64,000 nucleotides of DNA. Source: Rhizophagus clarus (taxonomy: Eukaryota; Glomeromycota; Glomeromycetes; Glomerales; Glomeraceae). The DNA is taken from assembly GCA_015698045.1 (NCBI GenBank), contig BLAL01000040.1, positions 1,838,501 to 1,902,500 on the forward strand, read 5' to 3'. Shown here piece after piece: positions 1 to 11,402 of the stretch. The stretch's first letter is position 1. Every line of letters begins with the position of its first letter. The position numbers were made by a program, and so were the translations under genes. The notes beneath the pieces were generated by a model that did not search any database, had not been told where the DNA came from, and was given only the letters and a program-made list of their open reading frames with translations.

Positions 1-327
1 AAATTAAAATTGAGTCATAAAATATAATATATACATACATATATAAATTATTTACATAAAAAATACGGATAAATATATCGAAAAAAAAATATATATATAT
101 ATATATATATGTTGTATTCTTTTTTAAAAAAAATAAGTTTTTACGATTGTACAATTTTTTCCCCAACTTTTCAAATCCTTCCCCCCGAAAACATTTTTTT
201 TTTTTTTTTTAACTATAAAAACTATTACAAAACTGTATTGACCCCATCTCATCCCTTAAAAAAAAAAAATTTTTTTTTTTTTTCTTACCGATACAGTATT
301 ATTATCCGTTACTCTCGTACGAGAAAC

Positions 328-340
328 TATATAAAATAAA
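328..340 (+). promoter_or_regulatory. TATA-like box upstream of the first gene
   Basis: A TATATAAAATAA stretch lies about 170 bases before the ATG at 512. It is followed by a less AT-rich patch and then A/T tracts that would form the leader. In DNA this AT-rich a TATA match is weak evidence by itself; position and spacing are the only support. Confidence 0.3.
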
Positions 341-511
341 CCACCTCGCACGGAGCAACAAAAAAAAAAAAATCCGAAAAATCAAAAAACTTTTTATTAT
401 ATTTTACTATATATATATATATTTTTTTTTTTGTTGCTCTTTTTCCCTTCCGTTTCAACTACCCTTTTATTATTTCTATACCAAATTTTTATAAAATATC
501 AAACATAAAAA

Positions 512-1775
512 ATGCAGTCAACTTCAATACAAGATTTCCCGCCAAATTCCAAACGACGTCTTGAATTACAAAACCAACATAACTTGCAATACCAACAACA
601 ACAACAACAACTTCAACAACAAATGCAAGAACCTCCATTTAAAAAACGAGTTACTGATAACTTTTTTTATAAAGTTGCAGAACTTGCTGCTTATACTTCC
701 ACTATTGCCGTTAATGCTTTTAATACTATAAATACTATAACCGGAAGTCATTCAACGAAACCAAATTTTAATTTTAATAATTACGACGATGAAATCCTAC
801 AATTCGACGACGATGATGAAAATGATTTCAATAAACTTGATAAAAAACATAAATCTTCTTGGAGCGAAAACGTTGAAGATGAAGAACCTCCACCACCTTA
901 TGATAATTCTTGGTCTATTGTAAGTTCTTTTATATTATGTTTGTTAACTATTAAAATATTTGTGATATTTACTTCTTTATAATTATAATTTAAAGCCAAC
1001 GACAACATTATTTACAAAAACCGATACAATTAAAACCGATACAATTAAAACTGATACCGACACAACTACAAAAAATGAAATGTTGCCTGAAACTAAACCT
1101 TCACTTACAATCTCTACATTATCCTCATCACCTTCACAACAAGATACTCAACAACAAAATTTAACTTCGCAAAAAATTGCTACAACAACACAATCACCGA
1201 CAAATCCAACTTCACGACGACGCCAATTTCGTGTTCGTCGTGGTCGCCGATTGATACGTCGCAAATCATCATCTGTTGACATGACCAATAGCTTTAACAA
1301 CAATACATCTCAATCTAACAACGACAACACATCTCATTCTAACAACGATGACACACCTCAATCTGAAAATAATGTTGATGAAGAAGAAGATATTTTCCTT
1401 AAATTTAATTGTAAATTATCTGATATGATAGCCGAGGGTCAAGCTGCTCTAACTAGTACGGTTGAAGTTACAGAACTTGAAATGCTACTTGCAGAGGAAA
1501 AAGAACGTGAAGAACGAATTATGAAAGAATTCGGAATCAATAGACGAACTCGCACAAATAATTTTAGTGTTCCCAATTACAATAATTACAGTAACTACGG
1601 TAATTACAATAACTACAGTAATTACAGTAACTACAGTAATTACGGTAATTATAGTAATTACAATAATTACACTAATTTTAATAATTTTAATAATAACTAC
1701 AGTAATTACAATAATTACAGTAGTTACAGCAATCACAATAATCACAATAATTACGACGATTACTTAAATTTTTGA
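512..1775 (+). CDS. Disordered protein with PPPPY motif and Asn/Tyr/Ser prion-like tail
   Basis: Two exons, 512-919 and 996-1775, join in phase 0 to give 395 residues; the intron is 76 bases with GTAAGT and TAAAG ends. The function is not recognised. Visible parts in order: a Gln-rich stretch (about residues 25-40), an acidic Asp/Glu block, a PPPPY motif at 126-130 of the kind bound by WW domains, a Thr/Ser/Gln-rich linker, an Arg-rich basic cluster at about 209-226 that could bind nucleic acid or serve as a nuclear signal, a short charged and probably helical segment (about 265-320) that is the least repetitive and most domain-like part, and a tail of about 65 residues built from N-Y, S-N-Y and G-N-Y repeats. 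The tail resembles prion-like or condensate-forming segments. No signal peptide or membrane segment belongs to the spliced protein; the hydrophobic end of the unspliced frame is intron. Existence of the gene is fairly secure; its role is unknown. Confidence 0.75.
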
Positions 1776-3729
1776 ATTTTTCTTGTTTAAAATTTCTTTT
1801 TAAATTTTTTTTTTTTCTTGCTTGTAAAATAATTTTGTACATCCATCCCTCACTCCCACAATACCTATATCAATGAAAAAGACTTTCCTTAAAAAACATT
1901 CCATCCTTTTATTACCCGATTTTTTTGCGTATATAGTATATACTGTATATATTTATATATATTATTATTATTAGAAGAAAAACTTTATATATAATCTTTC
2001 TTTAAATGAAGTTATTATTTAGATATAGTTAAAAATGGTGGTGTTTTTTTTTTTGCAAGATTTTGTATTTTTCAAATTAAATTCTTTTTAAATAAAATAA
2101 AATCAGTTACGTGACTGTCCCCTCTTTTTATTCATTTATATATTGTGTTAAATTTTCTTGATTTACTTGTAATAAATACTGTATATTGTAATGTTTATAT
2201 ATATATAAGATTATTTATTCATTAAAAAATCCCGATATTAACTTTATTTAGGAAGAATACATAAAAAACGGAGGAAATATTTGTTTATTTATTTAAATTA
2301 TCTTTTTATTAAAACTATATTTATTTATGAATAGATTGACAAAAAATAGTATTAAAGAAGTAAAGTTTTATAATACATACCATTTATTAATCATAGAATC
2401 TCACTGGCTTAAATTATTTAAAAGATTTAAATTTTATAACAAAATTTCTTTAATTTAAAGAGTAACATAACCTTACTCCTGGTGTGATTTTATCTTGAAT
2501 GAATATTTAGATTGGTAATGTTCATCCAAATGACGCAAAACTTTTTAAAAAAAAACTGAAAATACAGACATTATTCATCCAATTAAAAAAAAAAAAACAT
2601 TTTTATTTTTATTTTCTCTTCTCCTCTTGAGTAAAAACCACAAGGATTCTTTCTTTTTAAAAAAAAAAAAAATTTTTTTTTTTTTTTCTTGTGCTTAATT
2701 ATTTATTACCTGATTTATTAATTTTGATACACAGTACATATGTTTAATTAAATTTCCTGCAAGGAAGAATTATGTATGCTTATTCGGATAAATTTTAAAT
2801 GTTCGCGTGGGTAATAATATTATTAAATATACCTTTATTTAGATTAAATGCTAACTGAAACGATAATGAAAATGAAATTTTTTTTCCAAATCGATATTTA
2901 TTCTATCCCATTTTAAAAAAAAGAATCTCCAAAAAATTAATTAGAATAATTATAAGTTTAAATTTCATTGTCTTATTTTTTTTTTAAACTCTGTCAAAAA
3001 AAAAAAATTCAATCTATAATTAATTGACACGTATAATGTGATCTTTAATCTGATAGGATAGGATCATATTTGGATATCCGGTTGAAAATTTGTACAAAGT
3101 GAAACTCCTTTTATTTCCGAATCATTTTTGAATTTTTAGTGTAAAGTAACACTCACTTAACGTTACTTACGGATATACATTATTGTTATACTGTTCAAAC
3201 TTGTGGTCATTTTCAAAAAGAATCCCGACTATCACAAAGTTAATTAATTATCACGATAATATACCACAGTGACACAACGTTGTTGTCCGGGGCAATTTCT
3301 TATCTCTTGTATCGTCAATAATACCGTTTGTAGAATGGTCCGTAACTAAAAAGAGATTATTCTCCTGTATTATGAGGTAATACTGCATTGACGAATCTCT
3401 AAGTAAAGAATTGACCAGTTATTTATAACTTTTATAAAAAGATTTTTCACATGTAGAAAAAAAAAAAAAAAGACATTAATAAAGACCCTTTATGCAGGGA
3501 CCTATAACATAACATGAACGAACAAAACGAAACACATGATAATCATGGTCTTATATGTGTGCCGCAGTAATTACATGTATTTTATTTTTATTTACGAAAG
3601 TTATAATAATATGAATTAAAAAAGCTATATACAGTACATATATAATGCAAAAAAAAAAAATTACTATTTGCTAAAAAGTTATATTACAAAAGAAAATTCC
3701 TTCCCGACAAAATTCCCACCAGTAAAAAT
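1776..3729. other. Intergenic, AT-rich
   Basis: No coding signal was seen on either strand. The stretch holds A/T homopolymers, a TATATA tract near 1930-1960 and many short A or T runs. It presumably includes the 3' untranslated region of the upstream gene and, at its right end, the 3' region of the minus-strand gene. Confidence 0.5.
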
Positions 3730-4084
3730 TTAATGAAATATTTGAGGGGCATTTAATTCAATCATTCTCAGCGGGTCGTTAGGAATTAATTCACTCATAC
3801 GTCTTCCTCTAGTTCTTGGTTCAAAAATTTCAGGTGCATGAAGTTCAATTTCTCTCAGAGGATCGTTTGGAATTAATTCGCTCATACGACGCCTTGGTTT
3901 TGGAGCTAGTTTGAAACACAAAAAAAAATGAGCACATTTTTTTTTTTTTACCGTTTAGAACACAGAGAAATTTTTTTTTTTTTTTTTTTTACTTACAAGA
4001 ATTGAAAATCTCAGGGGCGTTCAATCGAATGTCGTTAAATGGATCGTTAAGATCATCAAATTCGTTAATATTGTGTTTCGACAT
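3730..4084 (-). CDS. 87-residue protein made of three copies of a ~20-residue motif
   Basis: Two exons on the minus strand, 4084-3997 and 3905-3730, are joined across a 91-base intron (GTAAGT donor, ACTAG acceptor). The product is 87 residues and is almost entirely three copies of one motif. The copies read roughly D-D-L-N-D-P-F-N-D-I-R-L-N-A-P-E-I-F, then S-E-L-I-P-N-D-P-L-R-E-I-E-L-H-A-P-E-I-F, then S-E-L-I-P-N-D-P-L-R-M-I-E-L-N-A-P-Q-I-F. The constant core is NDP, a hydrophobic pair, an I-x-L step, then APxIF. Basic linkers (KPRRR, RTRGRR) separate copies 1-2 and 2-3. The splice falls between copies 1 and 2. No signal peptide is present. Repeat conservation at protein level and the in-phase splice argue for a real gene. 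The family is not recognised; a short linear-motif scaffold is one guess. Confidence 0.7.
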
Positions 4085-5940
4085 CTTTAATTTTTTTTCT
4101 TTTCAATAAAAAAAGTGGTAAGATAATATTTTAAATCTTCAATACTGTAATATTTTTTTTTTAAAAAAAAAATTAGTTATGTAGGATAGTCCCTTTTATA
4201 CCTTTAGAACCAATATGAAATATGAAAAATTTCTAGAATTTTCAATTGATAAAAAATCATGAATAGATTTCTCACACACCAAAAGTTTAAGTTGTACGCC
4301 TCATTAAATCATGAGGTCAAATGGCATGTTTCGCTCATGCAATTGAATTTATGACTATATCTTGCCCTGATGACCTTATTAACTGTTTATTTGACATCAT
4401 ATTCATCATGTTCATCAGTTTCTTTAAGCCGTGCGTCATCCTTTTTTAGGAATCATAATCATCAGATCTTTATCAGGCCATATTTTAACTTGAATAGCGT
4501 CTGATTATTGGTGATTTGCATTAAATTTTAAAAGGTATTTATGTTCCAAACTTGTTCAAAAAAAATTCCTAATTTGGTATTAGCCCCCCCAAAAAAAAGG
4601 TTCTTTTTTCCCATCCTTATTTACTACAAAAGGTTAAAAAAAAAGCCTGACAAACCACAGTAAATTTATTATACTACAACATAATACCAAATAGTTTTGC
4701 ATGTACCAAATAACGGGGCTAGTTTAAAAGGCCAATCGAATTATTTGTGAGAAATATTTAAGGGAGCAGTATCTAAAAACGGTATGTATCATAAATATTA
4801 GGTAAAATTATGAATTATTATAATTAATAAATTTTAATTAATCTTAAAATTTTGTCATAAAATTAGGATTAATAACAAAAAAATGTTGTCGAAAAAGACA
4901 TAATTATTTTAGACAAAAAAAAAAAAAAAAAAAAATAATTAGGATTAATAACAAAAAATGTTGTCGAAAAAGACATATAATTATTTTAGACAAAAAAAAA
5001 ATGGCACGCTACTCCGTTGTTATTTAGCAAGTATACTAATAATAATATGAAGATTTGCGGAGCATTAATCTTCGCAGATTTTCCGCAAAGTTCTGCCGCA
5101 CAACTATAAAGATTTAACTGCGCAAGTTGCACGTGACTTTGTGAGATGATTTATTGATCGAAGCTAATTTTGTTTATATTCATTTCATTAACTTTTTTTT
5201 TTTGCCCTGGTCTGGGTCTTTCTGAACGATGACTTGCGTGTAATGCGTTACACGCCTTTAGTAACCGATTGCTACGAGGTTTAGGAATTGTTTAATACTT
5301 TCCGCTGTATTAAAATAAGGTAAACTAAATTTTATATTTCCTCTTAAAAGTAACTTGTAAGTTATTTTTCAAATATCAACATCATTAATTGCGAAAAGTA
5401 CATTCGAATGGATTGAATCCAACACCAATATCAACACTTTACAATTTTTATAGATCGAATCGATGCTATACTATAGTACGCATAGTACGTATTATTTAAT
5501 TTATTAAAATTCTTAAATATTGTTATAATTAATTATTAGTGTTACTTAAATAATCAATTTTTTGTCTAGATAATCTGCATATAAAAAAATAGTAAAATAG
5601 TTTTTAAAATTCACATGCAAATAATTGAAAATTCGGTCCTCCATCATATAAAATAAATTCTCTATATTCTAATACGTCTACTGACACTAGTGATAAATTT
5701 TCGATAATGAATTGTTTTGCCATAGAAGAAATGGATATATTGTGAATCAGTTAATATTACTGTTACTAACGCGAGGTAAGGTAACGCGAGGTATATAATT
5801 GTCATTAACCATTTTTTTTATTCGTGTTAAAAAAAAAAAATTTTTTTTTTTTTTTTTTTTCCGCGTCTGATTAAAGTAAAATAAGTGACTTTAAAGCGTA
5901 ACATCAATAAGACTTTATATTAAAATTAATATTTTTTTTT
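4085..5940. other. Intergenic, AT-rich, with a local duplication
   Basis: No gene was recognised. The region contains a tandem duplication at 4863-4999 (annotated separately), a perfect short inverted repeat near 5238-5257 (GCGTGTAA, 4-base loop, TTACACGC) and a pair of short direct repeats of AACGCGAGGTA near 5768-5792. Confidence 0.4.
4863..4999. repeat. Tandem duplication of a ~60-75 bp unit separated by poly(A)
   Basis: A segment starting TTAGGATTAATAACAAAA and ending TTATTTTAGACAAAA occurs twice in direct order, joined by a run of about 22 A. The copies differ only by small insertions, so the duplication is recent. Each copy includes ATGTTGTCGAAAAAGACAT. Confidence 0.7.
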
Positions 5941-5954
5941 TTTCTTTATAGACA

Positions 5955-6112
5955 AGTGTTTATTAGTAATGGATTACGTGGAAGGAAGAGCACTTTGTAA
6001 TTATTTAAAAGAGATTTCCTTCAACGGATCGGAAAATTATATCCTGTATATTCTGGACATCAAATTTAAACTGAATTATGGATTATTCAAGCACATTACA
6101 CCGAATCTGTAG
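5955..6112 (+). pseudogene. Fragment resembling a protein-kinase hinge region
   Basis: After an intron-like 3' end (CTTTATAG) one frame reads K-C-L-L-V-M-D-Y-V-E-G-R-A-L-C-N-Y-L-K-E-I. This resembles the hinge after the kinase gatekeeper (V-M-E-Y, then G-x-x-L-x-x-Y-L). The frame continues for about 30 less typical residues to a stop, and no ATP-loop, HRD or DFG sequence is found nearby. It is probably a decayed piece of one of the large kinase families of this lineage. Confidence 0.3.
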
Positions 6113-6318
6113 TCATGCGGTAAACAAATGTGTTGAAAGTGTCAAATTAGAAGACGCAAAGATCATATTAAGATATTCAACCTTTGATAACACACGTCAT
6201 ACCTTGATCGATGGCTGGTTATGAAAAGGTAAAAGAAAAAATTTTGTTGTACGAAACCAAATCGATAAATGTAGAGGTAAGTTAGCTTTACAAATAAAGA
6301 AATAATTAAAATTTAAAA

Positions 6319-6486
6319 ATGGAAACAATAGATCTTTTTTCAAAGCTAAATACAGAATTCTTGACCTTGGCCTTTGTTTTTTTCTTTCTTCCGAGAGTAT
6401 TAGCTGCTAGTATATTAAGTTATTTTATTCGAAATTTAGACAAAACTGCTCCTGATTCAACAACAGTTTTTGGAACCGTTCCCTAG
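6319..6486 (+). other. Short ORF with one hydrophobic segment, doubtful
   Basis: A 55-codon ORF starts with ATG at 6319 and contains one strongly hydrophobic stretch (T-L-A-F-V-F-F-F-L-P-R-V-L-A-A) and a charged C-terminal part. It may be part of the same decayed locus as the kinase-like fragment upstream, or chance. No family was recognised. Confidence 0.15.
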
Positions 6487-6870
6487 TATTCTAATTTGCA
6501 ACAGTCTAATTTTTCAACTATTAGTAAATTGATATAAGACAAATATCAAGTAATAATTTTAAAACATTTGATTTTAAAACATAACAAAATTATCAGAACA
6601 ATCTAATAATTATAAACTAGGAAACGGAAACCGTTATAAGTCCGTTTATATAAACGTAGTGTAAAATTTCAATGACATAACGTGTGCGGACAACCGGACT
6701 TCGCCACGTGATCTTATATGTCATTAAGGTTCATAAACATATATAGTCCTTCGCTTCGCTTCGGACAATTATTAAAAGTACAATACACTATTAAAATACG
6801 TTAAAGCTTATTTTATAAAGTAATTTTTATCAAAAAGTTTGATTTTTAAATATTCGATTGATTTGAATGT

Positions 6871-7130
6871 CAAAAACTTTGGGGTTTGTTTTTTTTTCGC
6901 ACCTGCGATACATCGCACCCTGAACACTCTGGGCAAAATTACGGTAATGCCGGGCAAAATTAAACATGTGATATTTAACTAGGGGTATGAAAATTAGATT
7001 TTTTACAACTGAAAAAATTCTCTGTCCCCAGAATAACATATAAAAAAAATGAAAAGAGAGGGGTGTGACACTGGTGACAAAAAAGGGTGCGATGTATGCA
7101 GGTGCGGAAAATGATTAAACCCAAAAACTT
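6871..7130. mobile_element. MITE with ~45 bp imperfect terminal inverted repeats
   Basis: The left arm (CGCACCTGCGATACATCGCA at 6898-6917) recurs as its reverse complement at 7085-7107 with a one- or two-base gap. The match extends outward through GGGTTT and AAAACTTT to both ends, giving arms of about 45 bp and a total of about 260 bp. It has no coding capacity, and the arms are too short for a transposase gene. A target duplication could not be defined because of flanking A/T runs. Confidence 0.65.
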
Positions 7131-7330
7131 TTTTTTTTTTTGAATTTCTCAACTTTTGAATTTGTAATTCCGGCTGGAATTAAGAATGTCACATGTCCAT
7201 TTCCCGTGACTAAATTAAAAGTCAACTTCGCAATTATTTACTCGCGTTATATATTATTTCGTCTTTTTGATATGATATTCTAAGAAAACTTGCTAGTTCG
7301 TTTATGGAGGATTTTAAACGATAAACATTA

Positions 7331-7650
7331 ATGTTGTTAAGTCCAAGCCGGACTGGACTGACTGATGGGGTCAGTTCGGTCCGACTTGAATGTTTTCAAA
7401 TTATGGTTCGGTCCGACTTGAAGGTTTTCAAGTTGTGGTCTGGTCCAATCCAGTTTAACTTATAAGATGAGTTGAGCTGGCAGGGTTGATGGGATTGATG
7501 GGGTTGATGGGGTCAATAAAAATAAATCATCCGTTTTACTTGATATCTCAAAGTCGATTCGGCCCAGTCCAGTCCAACTTGACTTTTTATCAGTCCAGCT
7601 CATTGACATTGGCTTCAAGTCGGACTGAACCGGACTTTTAACAACACTAG
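7331..7650. mobile_element. GC-richer MITE-like element with inverted ends and internal repeats
   Basis: The ends TGTTGTTAAGTCC (left) and its inverse GGACTTTTAACAACA (right) bracket about 320 bp that is clearly less AT-rich than its surroundings. Inside are repeated GGTCCGACTTGAA-type words on both strands and a short GGGTTGAT(GG) run near 7485-7512. There is no protein-like frame. A non-autonomous DNA element is the best explanation. Confidence 0.5.
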
Positions 7651-8129
7651 ATAACATGTGAATGAATATTTTAAACGGGTGTTCGACAAATAAATTCTAA
7701 AAGGATTATGACTCCTTTAAATGGATGTTCAATAATATTTCTCAATAATAAATATGAATGAATACTAAATAAATTCTTTTAAATGGTACACTCCTGAAAA
7801 AACAATTTTATCCCTACTTTTCAATTAATTTCTTCTCATGATACATAAATCTTGTAAGTTTGCAAATACTGTAATGCTATACATAGGAAACGAACAGAAT
7901 AACCAAAATGTACAAGAATTGATTTTCTATTCGGTTTTTGTATGATTTTTTTTTATATCTAACTTGTTATCACTAGAACGAAAACTATTAAAGTTCGTCA
8001 CAAATTACAAAATTTCACAAATAGTAATTATAATTATGTAATGAGAACAAAAAATTATTTATTTAAAATAAAATGTGAATACATTTCATCTTTAAAAAGA
8101 AAATATAGAAAAATATTTGCAATGTTCGT

Positions 8130-9166
8130 TCAATCTCCAATTTCATGAATTCTCTTATGATTAATTGTTTCAATGAGAGTTCCATTATCCAAAATAATAA
8201 TATCAGGATCTTCATATTCAGCTTCTTCAGTAGCAACTTTTCTCATAGCTAATTTATAATATATATATTAGATAAAAGGAAAGGAAAGAAAAGAAAAGAA
8301 AAAAAAAACATTTACCTCTACCAACAACATCTACGTGTACAACAGCTTTTTTGGGAACAATATAATCAAGTAAACTAATTAAGAAAACAAACAATATTTC
8401 AAAGTAACTGACATTAGCTCTAACTCTATCAGCTTTTAAAAAGCCTGGACGAAATATGGCGATTTTATTAAACCCAACTTCGGCTAATTCTCGTTCAATT
8501 TCACCTTTGGTTTTCATATATAAGAATGATGAATTTGCATTCGCACCAGTGGAAGAACAATAAAGAAATTGTATATCCACTGAAGGATTCTGTTGTTTAA
8601 TTAATTTAGCCGCATTTATTACATAGTCTTTATCAATTTTAACAAAATTTTCTGCGGATCCTGCTTCTGCTTTGGTAGTTCCTAATGTACAAAATACAGT
8701 ACTATATAGGAAAGAATAGATGAAAGGTCAAATAAAGAACTTTTTAGTTTTTATACCGATTTATAATTTCGTAGCTTACTCATATGAACCAGCAAATGCT
8801 TCCTTGTGATCATCTAAGTTATCAAAACTAACGACTTTTTGAATCTAAAAAGAATGTTATTTATTCATTTTTTAACAAGAAAAAACAAAAATGTACACAA
8901 GATAAAGTGTTAAATACGCACAAGAGCCTCTTTATTAGGACCGGTATATTCAAATTCTCTACGGCCAATTGTAGTAATGGTCTTATAGGATCCACTCTTT
9001 AACAAGTCAACCAAAAGAGTCTTGCCGACCGCACCTGTATTTTTTTTTTTTTTTTTTTTTTACAAAAACGATTAAATATTGCAAATACAGATATAATATA
9101 AATATATATGCAATATATTGTTATACCTGTTGCACCTAAGAATAAAGCACTTCTTTCAGCAGACAT
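8130..9166 (-). CDS. NAD(P)-binding Rossmann protein of the FMP52/HTATIP2 (TIP30) family
   Basis: Five exons on the minus strand (9166-9127, 9034-8922, 8844-8780, 8701-8316, 8248-8130) join in phase to 240 residues, matching the usual length of this atypical short-chain dehydrogenase family. The N-terminus carries the Rossmann dinucleotide loop G-A-T-G-A-V-G at 11-17, interrupted by intron 1 within the motif. Y-M-K-T-K at 134-138 supplies the Tyr-x-x-x-Lys catalytic pair, preceded by a C-S-S-T-G-A-N segment typical of the family. I-F-R-P-G-F-L at 155-161 matches the conserved FRPG substrate-pocket turn. Fungal FMP52 is a mitochondrial outer-membrane protein and animal HTATIP2 an NADPH-binding cytosolic protein; the substrate is unknown in both. 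No clear mitochondrial presequence is present. The start is supported by the immediate MSAE...FLGATG N-terminus. The gene looks intact. Confidence 0.85.
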
Positions 9167-10530
9167 TTTGAATTTGAGTTGAAATTAAAAATTTAAAAAA
9201 AAAAAAAAGGTTATCCGAATTGAATTAAAAAAAAAAAAAGAAAATGGGAGACATTTTATATTTATAATTTACAAAACGAGAAATAGAAATGCTTTTTGTT
9301 TCCAAATCCGATCATCGGATATTCAGACTACAATGACCGGGTAAATTACGGTTATTACCCAAAACAAACGGTGCTTATGTATTTTGTGTAATCCGATGAA
9401 TCCAATGATCTTTTCTTTCCTAATGGAATAACATTTTTTTCAAATAAATCCGAGAGGTGTTTAATTCAGTTTATTATCTAAATCAGGAATATAAATTTTT
9501 TTTCTATGGTTACTATTTCATCGGCCTTTCCCGATACGTTCATTAATGACGTATTCCATACTCCATAAAACTATTTTAAGGTCATGGGATCATGTTTTAA
9601 TGTGAATATCACTAATTGATAATAACGTGGGAATTTTTATTATTTTTCGTAATATGATTGGAAAAAAAGTAATGATCGATTCAAGACGTGAAAACATCGA
9701 ATTCAATAACCGAATTGTTGAAAAGTTGATCAGTTAATTTAACTTTTAAAAGTAAATAACTAAGCGATTTAAGGATACTTTTCTTTTATATTATGGTCAA
9801 TTATTTTTAGGAAATGCACAATAAATGTCTTAATCAAATTAATAAAGTTAATAATAGCGAACTTTGAAATGTGAGAATAGAATCATGAATTAATACGGTG
9901 AGATATGCTCATATGGGCCCGAATTATGCCAATGTACCGAAATTATGATGTTTATAAATTTATAAATTATATTTTTTAAAGAGTTAAACCCGAAATTAGC
10001 GTGAGAAAAATCTATCTATTAATGATTAATGATTATCATTTATTATTTGTTACGAACATGATGTCCAGTGATGTCAAAATAATCCTGAATTTGTTATTTT
10101 ATTGAGTCACAAATAACAACGTGCAATAACAACTAATAACAACGTGATGAAATTTAATTTGTAAATTTCTTAGGAGTATATTCTTTATTTGAGCAAAAAG
10201 CAAAAAAAAACATAAAGGAAAATATTTAATAGCGTTGTTGAATGAAATGAATGAATGCGCTAATAAAATTATAGCGTAATTAAACGAATGAGTGAATACG
10301 CTAATTAATTATAATAACTATAAATATATAAAGGTAATAATAATATGTATGGTAAATACAGTATCTCTTAAATAAAAAATGAAGGTAAAATTAAATCCTG
10401 AATGAGCGAAGGAAGGGGAATTTTTTTTTTGAATCATATATTACATGTGGGTATTCAACTAAGCGACTTTTTAAAAAGAATTCATTATTTTTTAAAATCA
10501 TATAAAGAAATAATTTTTTTTTTTTAATGT
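9167..10530. other. Intergenic between two minus-strand genes
   Basis: No gene was seen. It includes the upstream region of the oxidoreductase gene and the 3' region of the next minus-strand gene. There are short AT-rich direct repeats such as AATGAATG near 10235-10300 and no transposon ends that I could define. Confidence 0.4.
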
Positions 10531-11402
10531 TTATTCGTAGTCGCAAGTGACTCTTGCACGTTGCTCTGAACTTAAATTATAGTATTTTCTTCTTGAAGGA
10601 TTGTTCTTAAAGGCCATTAAAGCTTCATGCAAACTTATACCATTTCTGCCATTAATACTCATAACTGAAGATGCTCTCATATATTTTGATGAAGATTTGT
10701 TTTTACAGTTGCCTTTTATTTCCAGCTTCATCTTGGAAGATGAGAACATTCTTTTAAAAATTTTGTCATGCTCATCTTCCTCATATAATTCAAATGTAAG
10801 CGTATAGTTAGGTTCGTTTAAGGAAATTTTATATTGATTTCCAGTTGTAAATTTTTGTATTAATTTTGGATGTGAAATGAATTGAGATTCTTGATCAAAT
10901 TCACAAATGACATGTTCATGAGATTTCATCCAATTAAAGATTGAATGTTTCGTTCCACTGATTATGAATTTTGATCTAGTGGGTGTAAGGTGAATTTTAT
11001 GAAGTTTATCAGGGACGATAAGTTTAGGTGAATCGATGATGTCGCCTGAGAGAAAATGTAATGATTTGTGATTTTAAAATCGAGAAAAAAAAAAAAAATA
11101 CATTCTCAAAACATATTAAAGAAAAGAACGATGATACGATACCTACTGTATACCCATATTCAACCATCTTTCATATCTTTTTTTTTTTTTTTAATAAAAA
11201 AATTTTTTTTTTTTTTTAAAAAAAAAAAAAGGAATTCGTTAAAAGAATTGTTAATTCGTTAAATCGGTAAAATTGTTAATATGAAAAAAAAAAAAAAAAA
11301 AAAATTTTTTTCTTGAATTCGCTGCTTTTTAAGAATGAAAAGTTACGATAGGCATACCTTACCGATTAATTGAAGAAAAATGTTTTTAACCAACAAATTC
11401 AT
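10531..11402 (-). CDS. Hypothetical protein, 184 residues, two exons
   Basis: Exon 1 (11402-11363) encodes the first 13 codons. A 317-base intron, long for this window, follows with a GTAAGG donor and CTCTCAG acceptor, and exon 2 (11045-10531) supplies the rest. The join is in phase and gives an N-terminus of MNLLVKNIFLQLIGDIIDSP. The middle is hydrophilic with a Y-T-L-T-F-E-L-Y-E-E-D segment that looks like beta strands. The C-terminal 50 residues are basic and end in an acidic DYE. No membrane segment or signal peptide was seen. No family was recognised. A shorter model starting at Met within exon 2 (10929) is possible, but the in-frame upstream part reads as ordinary protein, so the longer model is preferred. 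Confidence 0.6.

Noticed and set aside
5238-5257. tRNA or riboswitch at the GCGTGTAA/TTACACGC hairpin
   Set aside because: Only one stem is present; no cloverleaf, T-loop or polymerase III box pair is seen.
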